From a virus, in the IMG/VR virus record IMGVR_UViG_3300047319_000398, positions 1 to 26,634 of that record: a stretch of 26,634 nucleotides of DNA; one strand, given 5' to 3'. Shown here piece after piece: positions 5,184-12,290 of the stretch. Positions within the stretch are counted from its first letter, which is position 1; every line of letters begins with the position of its first letter. The notes below the pieces were generated by a model. The model made no database searches and was not told where the DNA came from. It was given only the letters and a program-made list of their open reading frames with translations. Made by a program: the position numbers and the translations under genes.

Positions 5184-5510
5184 ATGGACCTGAAAACTTA
5201 CCTCGCTGGTGGCCGTGGGCGCGCCACCTCTCTCGCAAAAGCCATTGGCGCCCATGCCTCGGATGTCAGCGCTTGGGCATCCAAGACGCGGCCAATTCCG
5301 ATTCCTTTTGGCCGCCCCATTGAGAAGGCCACGAAAGGAGAGGTAACGCGCCTCGAAATGTTCCCGCAAGACGTGATCGCGAAGGTTTGGCCCGAACTCC
5401 TGAAGGCCAAGAATGGGAAGGTCGACCGACTCGCGTCGAGCGACGACGTCCAACCGCCCGTCGGCTCCGGTCCGACCAAGAAGGACAAGCTGGCGAAGTT
5501 GGCGGCTTAG
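5184..5510 (+). CDS. Cro-type regulator of the YdaS family
   Basis: A 108-residue DNA-binding protein. The N-terminal 70 residues (MDLKTYLAGGRGRATSLAKA...GAHASDVSAWASKTRPIPIP) fit the YdaS/Cro helix-turn-helix family, which replaces Cro opposite CI-type repressors in many Proteobacterial prophages. The C-terminus is a lysine-rich tail (PTKKDKLAKLAA). It is the first gene from PR and should repress the repressor promoter during lytic growth. The conserved N-terminus fixes the start at 5184, which leaves no room for a leader or Shine-Dalgarno. Confidence 0.86.
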   Translation: MDLKTYLAGGRGRATSLAKAIGAHASDVSAWASKTRPIPIPFGRPIEKATKGEVTRLEMFPQDVIAKVWPELLKAKNGKVDRLASSDDVQPPVGSGPTKKDKLAKLAA

Positions 5511-5544
5511 CAGTTCAGGTTTCAGTTTCATAGCTTCACGATTT

Positions 5545-5570
5545 AGGCGTCCTTAGCGGCGCCTTCATTT
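5545..5570 (+). terminator. Weak tR1-like terminator hairpin
   Basis: AGGCG (5545-5549) pairs with CGCCT (5560-5564), followed by TCATTT. The stem is short and the T-tract imperfect. Its position, between cro and the next regulator, is that of tR1 in lambda, where an antiterminator normally acts. No N-like gene was recognised in the window. Confidence 0.33.
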
Positions 5571-5574
5571 GGCC

Positions 5575-5602
5575 CCAGTTCAAACTGGTATTTCAACTGG
5601 TA
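5575..5602 (+). promoter_or_regulatory. Repeated CAGTT/AACTGG sites upstream of the small HTH regulator
   Basis: CCAGTT-CA-AACTGG (5575-5588) is a palindrome, and AACTGGTA recurs directly at 5583-5590 and 5595-5602, spaced 12 bp, about one helical turn. Direct repeats at this spacing recall the binding mode of CII-type activators. The most likely binder would be the regulator encoded immediately downstream. Inference only. Confidence 0.35.
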
Positions 5603-5634
5603 ATCCGATTACTTTTCGCTAAAGGGTGAAATAA

Positions 5635-5979
5635 ATGGACGATCTAGCGCTGATGGGCGGTGTAGTAAGCGCCCCAGCCTTCCTCCCCGACGATGTTGTT
5701 GGCGCGTGCTCCACATATCGCGAGATTGTTCGCGCCTCGTGGATGCACCGCCGGATCAAGGCCATGACTCAGCGCACCTTGGCTGAAAGAATCGGTTGCT
5801 ATCCCCCGCATGTTTCGGACTATCTGCAGGCAGATGACAAGCCCTCGCGGCGCGATCTCCCCGCAGAGCGCCTGGGTGCCTGGGCGTGCGCGGTCGGAAA
5901 CTGGGGAGTACAGCAGTGGCTCTCGCGTCAAGCGAAGCTGACCATCATGGAAGAAGTCATCGCACTGAGGGCAGCATGA
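5635..5979 (+). CDS. Small helix-turn-helix regulator at the cII position (114 aa)
   Basis: A 114-residue protein with a central helix-turn-helix (MTQRTLAERIGCYPPHVSDYLQ, about residues 44-65) preceded by a helical region (TYREIVRASWMHRRIKA) and followed by QQWLSRQAKLTIMEEV. Similar proteins sit after Cro in Burkholderia phages. Position and size suggest a CII-like activator or other early regulator, but the sequence is not that of lambda CII. AAAGGGTG lies about 7 nt before the ATG. Its stop overlaps the next ATG. Confidence 0.78.
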   Translation: MDDLALMGGVVSAPAFLPDDVVGACSTYREIVRASWMHRRIKAMTQRTLAERIGCYPPHVSDYLQADDKPSRRDLPAERLGAWACAVGNWGVQQWLSRQAKLTIMEEVIALRAA

Positions 5980-6149
5980 GCCTCCACAAACGCAACGAAT
6001 TCCAGCGCGCCCAATGGGCCGCATACAAGGCCCGCCAGAACGTTTCCCTGATGGACCGCGTAATGGCATCGCCCGTCACGTTCGGGATCTGCCTGGCGGT
6101 GCTGTGTGCGCTGCCGGTGGTGGCTGTGATTGCTTGTCTCAGGGGTTGA
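5976..6149 (+). CDS. Small single-span membrane protein (57 aa)
   Basis: Reads MSLHKRNEFQRAQWAAYKAR and then a hydrophobic C-terminal segment (FGICLAVLCALPVVAVIACL). A basic, soluble N-terminus is followed by one membrane helix ending almost at the C-terminus, so it is probably tail-anchored. The ATG overlaps the stop of the upstream regulator, so the two are coupled. Unknown function. Confidence 0.68.
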   Translation: MSLHKRNEFQRAQWAAYKARQNVSLMDRVMASPVTFGICLAVLCALPVVAVIACLRG

Positions 6150-6191
6150 AATGAAAACTACGAAACCGCAGGACTGACGTGGAGCGATTGA

Positions 6192-7130
6192 GTGAGTGAA
6201 ATAAGGCCCGTACCGTATCCGGCCGACACGCGCGCCAAGGGCTGGAGATTCGAGCTGGATCTTGAGCGTGTGATGCAGTCGGACACATGGGCGCTTGCTT
6301 CGCCAGATCATCGCCCGTGGCTACTAATGTTATGGGCGGTCGCCTGGCAGCAAGTGCCGTGCGGCTCCATGCCCTCGGAAGAGGCATTGATCGCCGCGAG
6401 ACTTGGCATGAAGACCGCCGCATTCAAGAAGGTTAAAGACGTCCTGATGCGCGGGTGGTGGCTTGCAGAGGATGGCCGCCTTTATCACGACACGATTACT
6501 GAGCGCGTGAACGACATGATGGGCCGTAAGGAGGGAGAGAGAAAGCGCAAGGCTGAGTACAGAGCACGCATGGAAGCAGAGAGAAAGGCGGCGGAAGCAT
6601 CAGGAGTCCCAAGGATGTCCCACGGGACAGACGCTGGACAACCATGGGACGACTATGGGACGGACGCCGGACGGACGTGGGAGTCCGGTGGGAGAGACGC
6701 TACCGGAACCAGTACCGGAACCGGAACCAGTACCGGTTTAAGTAGTAGTAGTTCAACCGTACGTAGCGCGAGCGACGAAAGTGAAGGTCCGGTGCGCGCG
6801 GGGCAATTGACGGGAGTGATGCGTGAATTCGGGGTACAGGCGAACCCTGCAGACCCGAGAATCGTTTCCCTTGCCAGCCAGGGTGTTCCCCCGGAGACGG
6901 TGAGAGCAGCTTGCGAGGAGGCGAAGAGATCGAAGCCTAACGAACGCATTGCTGCTGGCTACATCCTTTCGATCATCGAAAGATGGGCGAAAGAGGCATC
7001 AGGTTTGAAGGCAAGTGGGGCGAAAGCTCCTGGACGCGGAGCAGCACAGAAGTTTGATCCTGTCGCCTTCGTGAATCGAAACAGAGTGAGCGACAACCAT
7101 GAACGCACCGACGACATCATCGACGTTTAA
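6192..7130 (+). CDS. Replication initiator, lambda O-like in position
   Basis: A 312-residue protein starting at GTG 6192, with GGAG 7 nt upstream. Three parts are seen: an N-terminal winged-helix-like domain (about 1-115, RFELDLERVMQSDTWALASP...LYHDTITERVND), a charged coil and low-complexity linker (115-200, including TGTSTGTGTSTG and SSSSS), and a C-terminal helical part (205-312). This architecture, with gene P directly following, is that of phage initiators that bind an origin inside their own gene. It should recognise the origin and recruit the P-type helicase loader. Family assignment rests on domain layout and context. Confidence 0.78.
   Translation: MSEIRPVPYPADTRAKGWRFELDLERVMQSDTWALASPDHRPWLLMLWAVAWQQVPCGSMPSEEALIAARLGMKTAAFKKVKDVLMRGWWLAEDGRLYHDTITERVNDMMGRKEGERKRKAEYRARMEAERKAAEASGVPRMSHGTDAGQPWDDYGTDAGRTWESGGRDATGTSTGTGTSTGLSSSSSTVRSASDESEGPVRAGQLTGVMREFGVQANPADPRIVSLASQGVPPETVRAACEEAKRSKPNERIAAGYILSIIERWAKEASGLKASGAKAPGRGAAQKFDPVAFVNRNRVSDNHERTDDIIDV
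6702..6736 (+). repeat. Two 17-bp direct repeats in the O linker (candidate replication origin)
   Basis: ACCGGAACCAGTACCGG occurs at 6702-6718 and again at 6720-6736, an 18-bp period. Each copy is flanked by CCGG half-palindromes, and degenerate TGGGACG(G)ACGC units precede them (about 6610-6665). In lambda the origin iterons lie in the middle of gene O, encoding its linker, so this is the natural candidate origin. The repeats also simply encode TGTSTG, so coding low complexity is the alternative. Confidence 0.45.
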
Positions 7131-7839
7131 GCAAAGCGTGTGGCTTGAGATGCATCCGAAGCTCGGCATTTCGCTGATGGATCACCTTTTCAATCGCTTC
7201 GATGGCGCCTATCCGAACCGCTGGCGTTCCGCATTTGCAAGCGAGCAGGCGATTTCGAACTGGCGTGAGTCGTGGGCCGAAGCGTTTGACGAAGAAGGTC
7301 TCACGCCGCAGATGATTTCGGATGGCCTGAAGGTTTGCCGTAAGACCTACGACTGGCCGCCGTCGATCACCGAATTCATGAAGGCATGCAAGCCGCAGAT
7401 CAACGTCGACGCGGCGATCTATGAAGCGATTGAGCAGATGCGCAAGCGTCAGCATGGCCGCGACGTGTGGAGCAACCCGGCGATTTATTGGGCGGCTACC
7501 AAGGTCGGTGAGTTCGACATGATTAGCCAGTCGTTCTCGAGCATCAAGCCGCGCTTTGAATCGGCCCTCAAGAAAGTTCTGGAAGGTGAAGTCCTGCCGG
7601 TGCCGGCGCGAGTTGCTGCCCTTCCCGCCCCAGGTGCCGCAGAGTCGACCCGAGAATACGGCGCACAGCGACTTGAAGAACTCGGAGCGTCCGAGGCGTT
7701 CAAGCGTGGCCCGCGTGGCCCCGGCTTGCACTGGGCTCATCAGATCATTGCCGAGGACAAGCGCACCGGGAAAGTTCCGCTAAACAAATTGACCATCGCG
7801 CGACAAGCGATCTTCAGCGTGACCGGGAAAGAAGCATGA
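7099..7839 (+). CDS. Phage replication protein P (helicase loader)
   Basis: A 246-residue protein with the core of the phage replication P family: LMDHLFNRFDGAYPNRWRSA, then NWRESWAEAFDEEGLTPQMI and GLKVCRKTYDWPPSITEFMK. P proteins bind the host replicative helicase DnaB and deliver it to the initiator at the phage origin. The gene starts 32 bp inside the O-like gene, as is typical of coupled O/P pairs. The C-terminal third (about 165-246) is more variable and Pro/Ala-rich. Confidence 0.85.
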   Translation: MNAPTTSSTFKQSVWLEMHPKLGISLMDHLFNRFDGAYPNRWRSAFASEQAISNWRESWAEAFDEEGLTPQMISDGLKVCRKTYDWPPSITEFMKACKPQINVDAAIYEAIEQMRKRQHGRDVWSNPAIYWAATKVGEFDMISQSFSSIKPRFESALKKVLEGEVLPVPARVAALPAPGAAESTREYGAQRLEELGASEAFKRGPRGPGLHWAHQIIAEDKRTGKVPLNKLTIARQAIFSVTGKEA

Positions 7840-8108
7840 AAGGCACCTCAAACGCCGCGGCTATCACCGAATACCTCAAGGCTAGACCTTGCGGTGCAAA
7901 TGCGGTCGAGCTCGCGAATTACCTGAATACGAGCGACGAGAGCGCCGCCCATTCGCTCGAGCGATTGCTTGCGCGGGGCCTGGTCGAACGGGATCGGGGA
8001 ACACGGATGAGCGCTGTTTGGACGCTGATTGCAAACGAACCTACCCCGCCAATCTTCCGGGCCATGGAAACGCTCAAGGCCATGCAGGCAGCAGCGAGGC
8101 ACGCATGA
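7836..8108 (+). CDS. Winged-helix DNA-binding protein (90 aa)
   Basis: A 90-residue protein with a winged-helix pattern: TEYLKARPCGANAVELANYL, then SDESAAHSLERLLARGLVER with RGTRMSAVWTL as the wing. The region resembles small MarR- or DprA-type winged helices used for DNA binding. Start and stop overlap both neighbours (ATGA), so it is part of the replication operon and may be a regulator or replication accessory factor. The precise family is not known to me. Confidence 0.7.
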   Translation: MKGTSNAAAITEYLKARPCGANAVELANYLNTSDESAAHSLERLLARGLVERDRGTRMSAVWTLIANEPTPPIFRAMETLKAMQAAARHA

Positions 8109-8386
8109 GCAACGAAAACGGTAGTCCGCGCTTTTCATGTCGCTACTGCGGCGATAGCGGCGACGTTCACCGAGCCGATGGCGAATGGCTTGGCGAATGC
8201 GACCAGTGCGATGCGGCCGAACACCTTCGGGCCGAAAAGCCGCCAGTCGAGCAAGTCGAAGCGATTAAGCAAAACGCCCGCGAACTGCTCGATTTGATCG
8301 AGGCGAACGGAGTCGTGATGGAGCCGGAATTCATGGCGATCCTGAGGCTGCTTTCGATTAACCCGGTGCGGGAGGATTTGCAATGA
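8105..8386 (+). CDS. Small zinc-ribbon protein (93 aa)
   Basis: Starts MSNENGSPRFSCRYCGDSGD at 8105. CRYC and CDQC, about 20 residues apart, form a four-cysteine zinc ribbon near the N-terminus. The remainder is helical (VEQVEAIKQNARELLDLIEA). A longer in-frame reading exists upstream but would overlap the previous gene extensively, and the ATGA overlap at 8105 decides the start. Probably nucleic-acid or protein binding; function unknown. Confidence 0.7.
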   Translation: MSNENGSPRFSCRYCGDSGDVHRADGEWLGECDQCDAAEHLRAEKPPVEQVEAIKQNARELLDLIEANGVVMEPEFMAILRLLSINPVREDLQ

Positions 8387-8847
8387 GCAGTCAAGAAACA
8401 AACGGGCGCGACGCGTTCGACAAGGCGCTTTTTGATTACGCCATCGCGTTCTCGGAAAGCGTTCACGGGAAAGAGATAAAGGAAGAGCGGGACCGGGTGA
8501 TGGCGATGTTTGAAGGATATGCCACGAAAGTCGAAGTGTTCGATCACATGATCAAGGTTGCCCAAGCGGCTGGGTTTGAAAGCCTCACAGAAGCTATTTC
8601 TGTCGCGAAAAAATCCCGCGACGAACTAGCCGCCACAGCAACGCCATCCGACGAAACGCGCGATGCCGCCCGCTATCGCTGGCTCGTGAAGAACTGTTTC
8701 GATTGGGCGGCTCCTGGCGATGGCGACTCGTTCGACCATATTGAACTGCACTTCGAGCACGAGATGCTTGGTCGCGACGACGATTCCGTTGGCGTTGCCA
8801 TTGACGCGGAGATTTTCGCCGAAGCTACGAAAGTGGAGAGCAAATGA
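8383..8847 (+). CDS. Hypothetical phage protein with DAARYRWLV motif (154 aa)
   Basis: A 154-residue protein with a helical N-terminal half and a C-terminal part with RDAARYRWLVKNCFDWAAPG and an acidic tail. The AARYRWL motif recurs in many short, otherwise diverse phage accessory proteins of unknown function. Coupled to its neighbours by ATGA overlaps on both sides. Confidence 0.7.
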   Translation: MSSQETNGRDAFDKALFDYAIAFSESVHGKEIKEERDRVMAMFEGYATKVEVFDHMIKVAQAAGFESLTEAISVAKKSRDELAATATPSDETRDAARYRWLVKNCFDWAAPGDGDSFDHIELHFEHEMLGRDDDSVGVAIDAEIFAEATKVESK

Positions 8848-9002
8848 CTCCCGCCCAACTAGCAGAAGTACTCGAAGAAATCGCTGCTTGGAGTCTTGAG
8901 GATCGCCGGGCTTACATAGCGAATCTTTCGATGACAAATGTTGAGGAAGCGGAACAGGTGAAGGACGGGCTTAAACGGTTGTGGGCTGATAGAAACAAGT
9001 AA
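8844..9002 (+). CDS. Very small hypothetical protein (52 aa)
   Basis: Reads MTPAQLAEVLEEIAAWSLED, then RRAYIANLSMTNVEEAEQVK and a short Trp-containing end, 52 residues. Two amphipathic helices are likely. The ATG overlaps the preceding stop (ATGA). Family not recognised. Confidence 0.62.
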   Translation: MTPAQLAEVLEEIAAWSLEDRRAYIANLSMTNVEEAEQVKDGLKRLWADRNK

Positions 9003-9014
9003 GGGGGTGGAGAG

Positions 9015-9074
9015 ATGAATGAGAGAAATCAAATCTGTGTAAGTAGTTGTACTAATCGGACGGAGGTGGCATGA
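9015..9074 (+). CDS. Mini-ORF (19 aa), possible leader peptide
   Basis: A strong Shine-Dalgarno (GGTGGAGAG, 9005-9013) directly precedes ATG 9015. The reading frame MNERNQICVSSCTNRTEVA ends at TGA 9072-9074, overlapping the ATG of the next gene. This could be a coupling peptide for the downstream gene, which has its own GGAGGTGG. Only signal strength and overlap support it. Confidence 0.35.
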   Translation: MNERNQICVSSCTNRTEVA

Positions 9075-9580
9075 GCCGCAGCCAGAAGCCAAGACGGCCC
9101 TATAAGCGCCGCCCGGTCCAGACCGACGCCGTGATGTTCCTCATGAACGGCGACGAACCGCTAGACGCGTCACTTCGCACAACGATCCTGACGACCGTCC
9201 ACGCATCGGCTGCGGGGCTTGCCCACGGATCTTGCGACAAGGAATCCTGGAACGTCCTCGTGAACGCGCTGAACATCGCTCTTGTTCTCGCCGAAGACGC
9301 CGGCAACAACGAGATCGGCCTGGAAGTCATTTACGCCGCGCAGAACGCAATGATCGCCGTTGCCGAGCGCTATCACCGCACGCAGCGCCTGGTTTTCGCG
9401 GGTGACGAGTTACGCGACCTGAATGCGGGGATCGCCCTGTTCGAAAACATGGTCGAGACGGTCACGAAGCGCCAGTACACACGTGCGGCGGCTGAGACGG
9501 TGAACCGAAAGAATCGTGGTGACGTGGTGCGGATCAAGAAAGATGGGCAGACGAAACGGTTTGAATTGAGGGCAGCATGA
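9071..9580 (+). CDS. Hypothetical phage protein (169 aa), basic N-terminus
   Basis: A 169-residue protein with a basic N-terminal tail (MSRSQKPRRPYKRRPVQTDA) and a long Ala-rich all-helical body, ending in a basic strand-like segment (VVRIKKDGQTKRFELRAA). GGAGGTGG directly precedes the ATG. Its stop overlaps the next ATG. I have the impression that this protein recurs in Burkholderia phages as hypothetical. A DNA- or RNA-binding role is suggested only by charge. Confidence 0.72.
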   Translation: MSRSQKPRRPYKRRPVQTDAVMFLMNGDEPLDASLRTTILTTVHASAAGLAHGSCDKESWNVLVNALNIALVLAEDAGNNEIGLEVIYAAQNAMIAVAERYHRTQRLVFAGDELRDLNAGIALFENMVETVTKRQYTRAAAETVNRKNRGDVVRIKKDGQTKRFELRAA

Positions 9581-10152
9581 GAACCTGGACTGATGAGCAG
9601 AACGAGCTTCTGCGCAAACTGTGGCCGACTGGCGAGAGCCTAAAGCCGCACCTCGAATTCTTCGGGAACCGGTCGTACACGACGATCATTTCCCACGCAC
9701 ACAAGATTCTTGGCTTGGGTCCGCGCCCCAAGTCTGATCGAGGACTTCCCGGCTACGCGTGGGACATGATCCGAGCCGAGCTGGCGAAATTGCCCGGCTC
9801 GGCCCCTGATCTTATGCGCCGAACCGGCCTCACAACCGCGCCAGTGTGTAAGTACCTGCGCGAAGCGAATCCTGGACCCGATGGTGAGATCCACATCATT
9901 GCATGGCGCAAGCGTCTCGCAACGGGTGGTGCGCCAGTCGCTGTCTATGCGATCGGGCCAGGAGAAAACGAGCCAAGGCCTGCCCCATACACGACCTCGG
10001 AGAAATGGAAGATGAAACGCGCCCGGCGCAGTGCTGGACGGAATCCATTCGCAGCAGCCGCGGGAATGGTCTGCGCGCCCGCACTGACTACGGGCCGCGT
10101 CTTTATCCACCTGACCGATTCACCCGAAGAAGAACTGGAGATCGCAGCATGA
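9577..10152 (+). CDS. SANT/Myb-like DNA-binding protein (191 aa)
   Basis: The N-terminal 50 residues, RTWTDEQNELLRKLW with Trp spacing and NRSYTTIISHAHKILGLG, fit a SANT/Myb-type or GcrA-like helix bundle. A second helical unit (WDMIRAELAKLPGSAPDLMR...TTAPVCKYLREA) looks like another helix-turn-helix, and IIAWRKRL with VYAIGPGENEPRPAP resembles a wing and tail. Likely a DNA-binding regulator in the middle of the early operon. The target is unknown. Confidence 0.7.
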   Translation: MRTWTDEQNELLRKLWPTGESLKPHLEFFGNRSYTTIISHAHKILGLGPRPKSDRGLPGYAWDMIRAELAKLPGSAPDLMRRTGLTTAPVCKYLREANPGPDGEIHIIAWRKRLATGGAPVAVYAIGPGENEPRPAPYTTSEKWKMKRARRSAGRNPFAAAAGMVCAPALTTGRVFIHLTDSPEEELEIAA

Positions 10153-10346
10153 GCACTGACCTGAAAGAACCCTCGCAACTCGTCACCGGCCTCAGCCACC
10201 GCGAAATGATCGACATGATGTCCAACGCTGGGATCTTTTGCAGCGTCGACAAGTTCGCCCGAATCCTGATGGACGCACAGCGCCGGGCTCTGGCGGCACA
10301 TAACGAAGCTAATGAGAAGGAGACTGCAAATGAAGTCGCTCGTTGA
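10149..10346 (+). CDS. Small hypothetical protein (65 aa)
   Basis: A 65-residue protein, MSTDLKEPSQLVTGLSHREM, then DMMSNAGIFCSVDKFARIL and a charged C-terminal helix. ATGA overlap with the upstream gene. Its last 17 bases overlap the next gene. No motif recognised. Confidence 0.62.
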   Translation: MSTDLKEPSQLVTGLSHREMIDMMSNAGIFCSVDKFARILMDAQRRALAAHNEANEKETANEVAR

Positions 10347-10929
10347 ACCTTTGCTGCGGCTCCATGAGAACGCGCGCAGCACGCCGTACTACGACTTGCC
10401 GGGTTACATGCTTCGCGATTGGATTCTCGGCTACCGCAGCCCGGAGCGCAACGGCGATAACCCGCTGTGGAAAGAAGGGTTCCGACCGAAGTCGGGTTTC
10501 CTGTATCGCTGGCTGTGCCGCAACATCGCCGTCCGTGCGCACACGATTCTGCGCAGCGACGCTGACCGCCACCTTCATGACCATCCGGCGTGGTCGCTGT
10601 CGATCGTGCTTGAGGGCGGATATTGGGAGGTGCTTGAGCCGACGCCCTACGCCTTGCAGCGGCCCGCCGTGTATGAGCGTCTTCTCGACTGCCTAGCCAG
10701 TGAGACGCCGGATTCGGACCTCTGCGCGCACTACGGGATTATCTGGCGCGGTCCCGGAGCGATCGTGTTGCGTCGTGCTACCGACTTTCACCGTTTGATC
10801 TTGCCGCGGGGATCGCTGGCTAAATCGATCTTCGTGATGGGCAAGAAAACGAATAGATGGGGCTTCCTGACGCCGAGCGGGAAAGTCTACTGGCGTACTT
10901 ATCTTGGACTGGACAAGGAGCAAGCATGA
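10330..10929 (+). CDS. Cupin-fold phage protein (199 aa)
   Basis: The central region DADRHLHDHPAWSLSIVLEG with GYWEVLEP and, later, GPGAIVLRRATDFHRLILPR is the two-part cupin signature, with metal-ligand candidates HLHDH and H of DFH. Cupins of this kind occur in tailed phages without a proven reaction. A small-molecule or nucleotide/sugar-modifying role is possible. The start at 10330 is chosen over 10312 because AGGAG lies 8 nt upstream. Adjacent to a nucleotide kinase gene, which it overlaps by an ATGA. Confidence 0.78.
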   Translation: MKSLVEPLLRLHENARSTPYYDLPGYMLRDWILGYRSPERNGDNPLWKEGFRPKSGFLYRWLCRNIAVRAHTILRSDADRHLHDHPAWSLSIVLEGGYWEVLEPTPYALQRPAVYERLLDCLASETPDSDLCAHYGIIWRGPGAIVLRRATDFHRLILPRGSLAKSIFVMGKKTNRWGFLTPSGKVYWRTYLGLDKEQA

Positions 10930-11513
10930 GAGACCTTCCCCAAATCATCGCACTGGTAGGAAACGCGGGTGCCGGCAAGTCGACCGTCGCTGAATACCTG
11001 ACTAAGGTCCACGACTATCAGGTAGTCAAGTTCGCTGGTCCGTTGAAAACCATGCTTCGCGCCATTGGCTTGACCGATGACGAGATCGAAGGATCGAAGA
11101 AAGAACAGCCTTGCGCAATGTTGTGCGGCAAGACGCCCCGCCATGCCATGGTGACATTGGGAACGGAATGGGCTAGGGACCATATCGGCGTCAATTTCTG
11201 GATCGGCCTGTGGGAAGACGCCGTATGCGGTGTGCTGGATATGGGTGGCCGGGTGGTGGTCGATGACTGCCGCTTCAGCAATGAACTTGAAATGGTATAT
11301 GCGCTGGGCGGTATCGCATGGCACATCAAGCGTCCGGATCACCCTGGGTCGTCAATTCCGACTCACCGCAGCGAAGGCGGCCTGGCTGATTACTACGCTG
11401 ACATGCGCGGAATCACGAACGATGGCGACGTCACTGCGCTGCATCTGAAGGTATTCGATGCTCTGCGTGCGGAGTTGAATGCGGAGTATCTGGCGCATGA
11501 GGTGAAGGCGTGA
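10926..11513 (+). CDS. Deoxynucleoside monophosphate kinase-like P-loop protein
   Basis: A 195-residue protein with a Walker A motif GNAGAGKST (about residues 11-19), an internal DDCRFSNELEMV segment typical of the phage dNMP kinase group (T4 gp1-like fold), and HIKRPDHPG. The expected reaction is ATP-dependent phosphorylation of deoxynucleoside monophosphates to raise dNTP supply for phage replication. ATGA overlap with the cupin gene. Substrate range cannot be read from the sequence. Confidence 0.82.
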   Translation: MRDLPQIIALVGNAGAGKSTVAEYLTKVHDYQVVKFAGPLKTMLRAIGLTDDEIEGSKKEQPCAMLCGKTPRHAMVTLGTEWARDHIGVNFWIGLWEDAVCGVLDMGGRVVVDDCRFSNELEMVYALGGIAWHIKRPDHPGSSIPTHRSEGGLADYYADMRGITNDGDVTALHLKVFDALRAELNAEYLAHEVKA

Positions 11514-11704
11514 GCGACAAGAGAGTGACCGTCAGCAAAGTGCTGTTTCACCAGAAGCATAACGATCTGCTGCTGCGTTGGTGCGAGTTGGCTGCTGCGA
11601 ATGGAGGCGCCTTCAGCGTCGAACAAGCGTGGACGGATCGCAACTGGTACACCACCTACACGATCGAATGGCCGGATGGCATCCAGATTCCGGAGGGTTT
11701 GTGA
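11510..11704 (+). CDS. Small hypothetical protein (64 aa)
   Basis: Starts with GTG at 11510 overlapping the previous stop (GTGA). The protein reads MSDKRVTVSKVLFHQKHNDL, then LLRWCELAAANGGAFSVEQA and a C-terminal WYTTYTIEWPDG strand pair. Comparable short proteins sit directly upstream of DUF1367 in related phages, to my recollection. Function unknown. Confidence 0.65.
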   Translation: MSDKRVTVSKVLFHQKHNDLLLRWCELAAANGGAFSVEQAWTDRNWYTTYTIEWPDGIQIPEGL

Positions 11705-12162
11705 TGGAAGTCCTCCTGACCAAGACGCCGCAAGGCTACATGATCCCGCTCAGCGAGAGCGAGGCCGACAAGTGCAAGCGCTTCAAGGTGGGCTCGACCG
11801 TGCGCGCCGAGGTGTCGGCCATGCGCAACTGGAAGTTCCACAAGAAGTTCTTCGCCATGCTGGACGTCGGATTCGACGCGTTCGACCCGCCAGAGTCGGA
11901 GCACAGAGGGCTTCCCGTCCAGAAGAACCGCGAGCGATTCCGCAAGGATTGCATCATCGCAGCTGGGTTCTATGACGCGGTCGCCAACCTGAACGGCGAG
12001 GTTCGCGCCGAGGCCCACAGCATCAGCTTCGCCAGCATGGATGACGCTGAGTTCGAACGGGTTTATTCCGCGGTTGCCGATGTGCTGTTGCAAAAGGTGC
12101 TGCGCGATTACACGCGGGCGGATCTGGATGAGATCGTGGAGCGCGTGATGGGGTTCGTATGA
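11704..12162 (+). CDS. DUF1367 family protein
   Basis: A 152-residue protein with the DUF1367 pattern: LLTKTPQGYMIPLSESEADK near the start, VSAMRNWKFHKKFFAMLDVG in the middle, and SISFASMDDAEFERVYSAVA followed by a C-terminal helix. DUF1367 proteins occur in the nin-type regions of lambdoid phages and are of unproven function; recombination or DNA metabolism is often presumed from context. The ATG shares one base with the preceding stop (TGATG). Confidence 0.85.
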   Translation: MEVLLTKTPQGYMIPLSESEADKCKRFKVGSTVRAEVSAMRNWKFHKKFFAMLDVGFDAFDPPESEHRGLPVQKNRERFRKDCIIAAGFYDAVANLNGEVRAEAHSISFASMDDAEFERVYSAVADVLLQKVLRDYTRADLDEIVERVMGFV

Positions 12163-12290
12163 AACAGAGTCAACTATACGCAATCCTGCTCGCGATCATG
12201 GTCTCTCCGCGGATGTCGACGATGGGCGCTTTGGGATGCACGGCCGTTTATCTCGTCTGTATGTTTGCGGCGATGTGGAGGGAAGCTTGA
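12159..12290 (+). CDS. Very small membrane protein (43 aa)
   Basis: Reads MKQSQLYAILLAIMVSPRMS, then GALGCTAVYLVCMFAAMW, ending REA. One clear membrane helix near the C-terminus and a weaker hydrophobic N-terminus. It bridges DUF1367 and NinG with ATGA and TTGA overlaps on either side, so it is a genuine operon member rather than spacer. Confidence 0.62.
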   Translation: MKQSQLYAILLAIMVSPRMSTMGALGCTAVYLVCMFAAMWREA

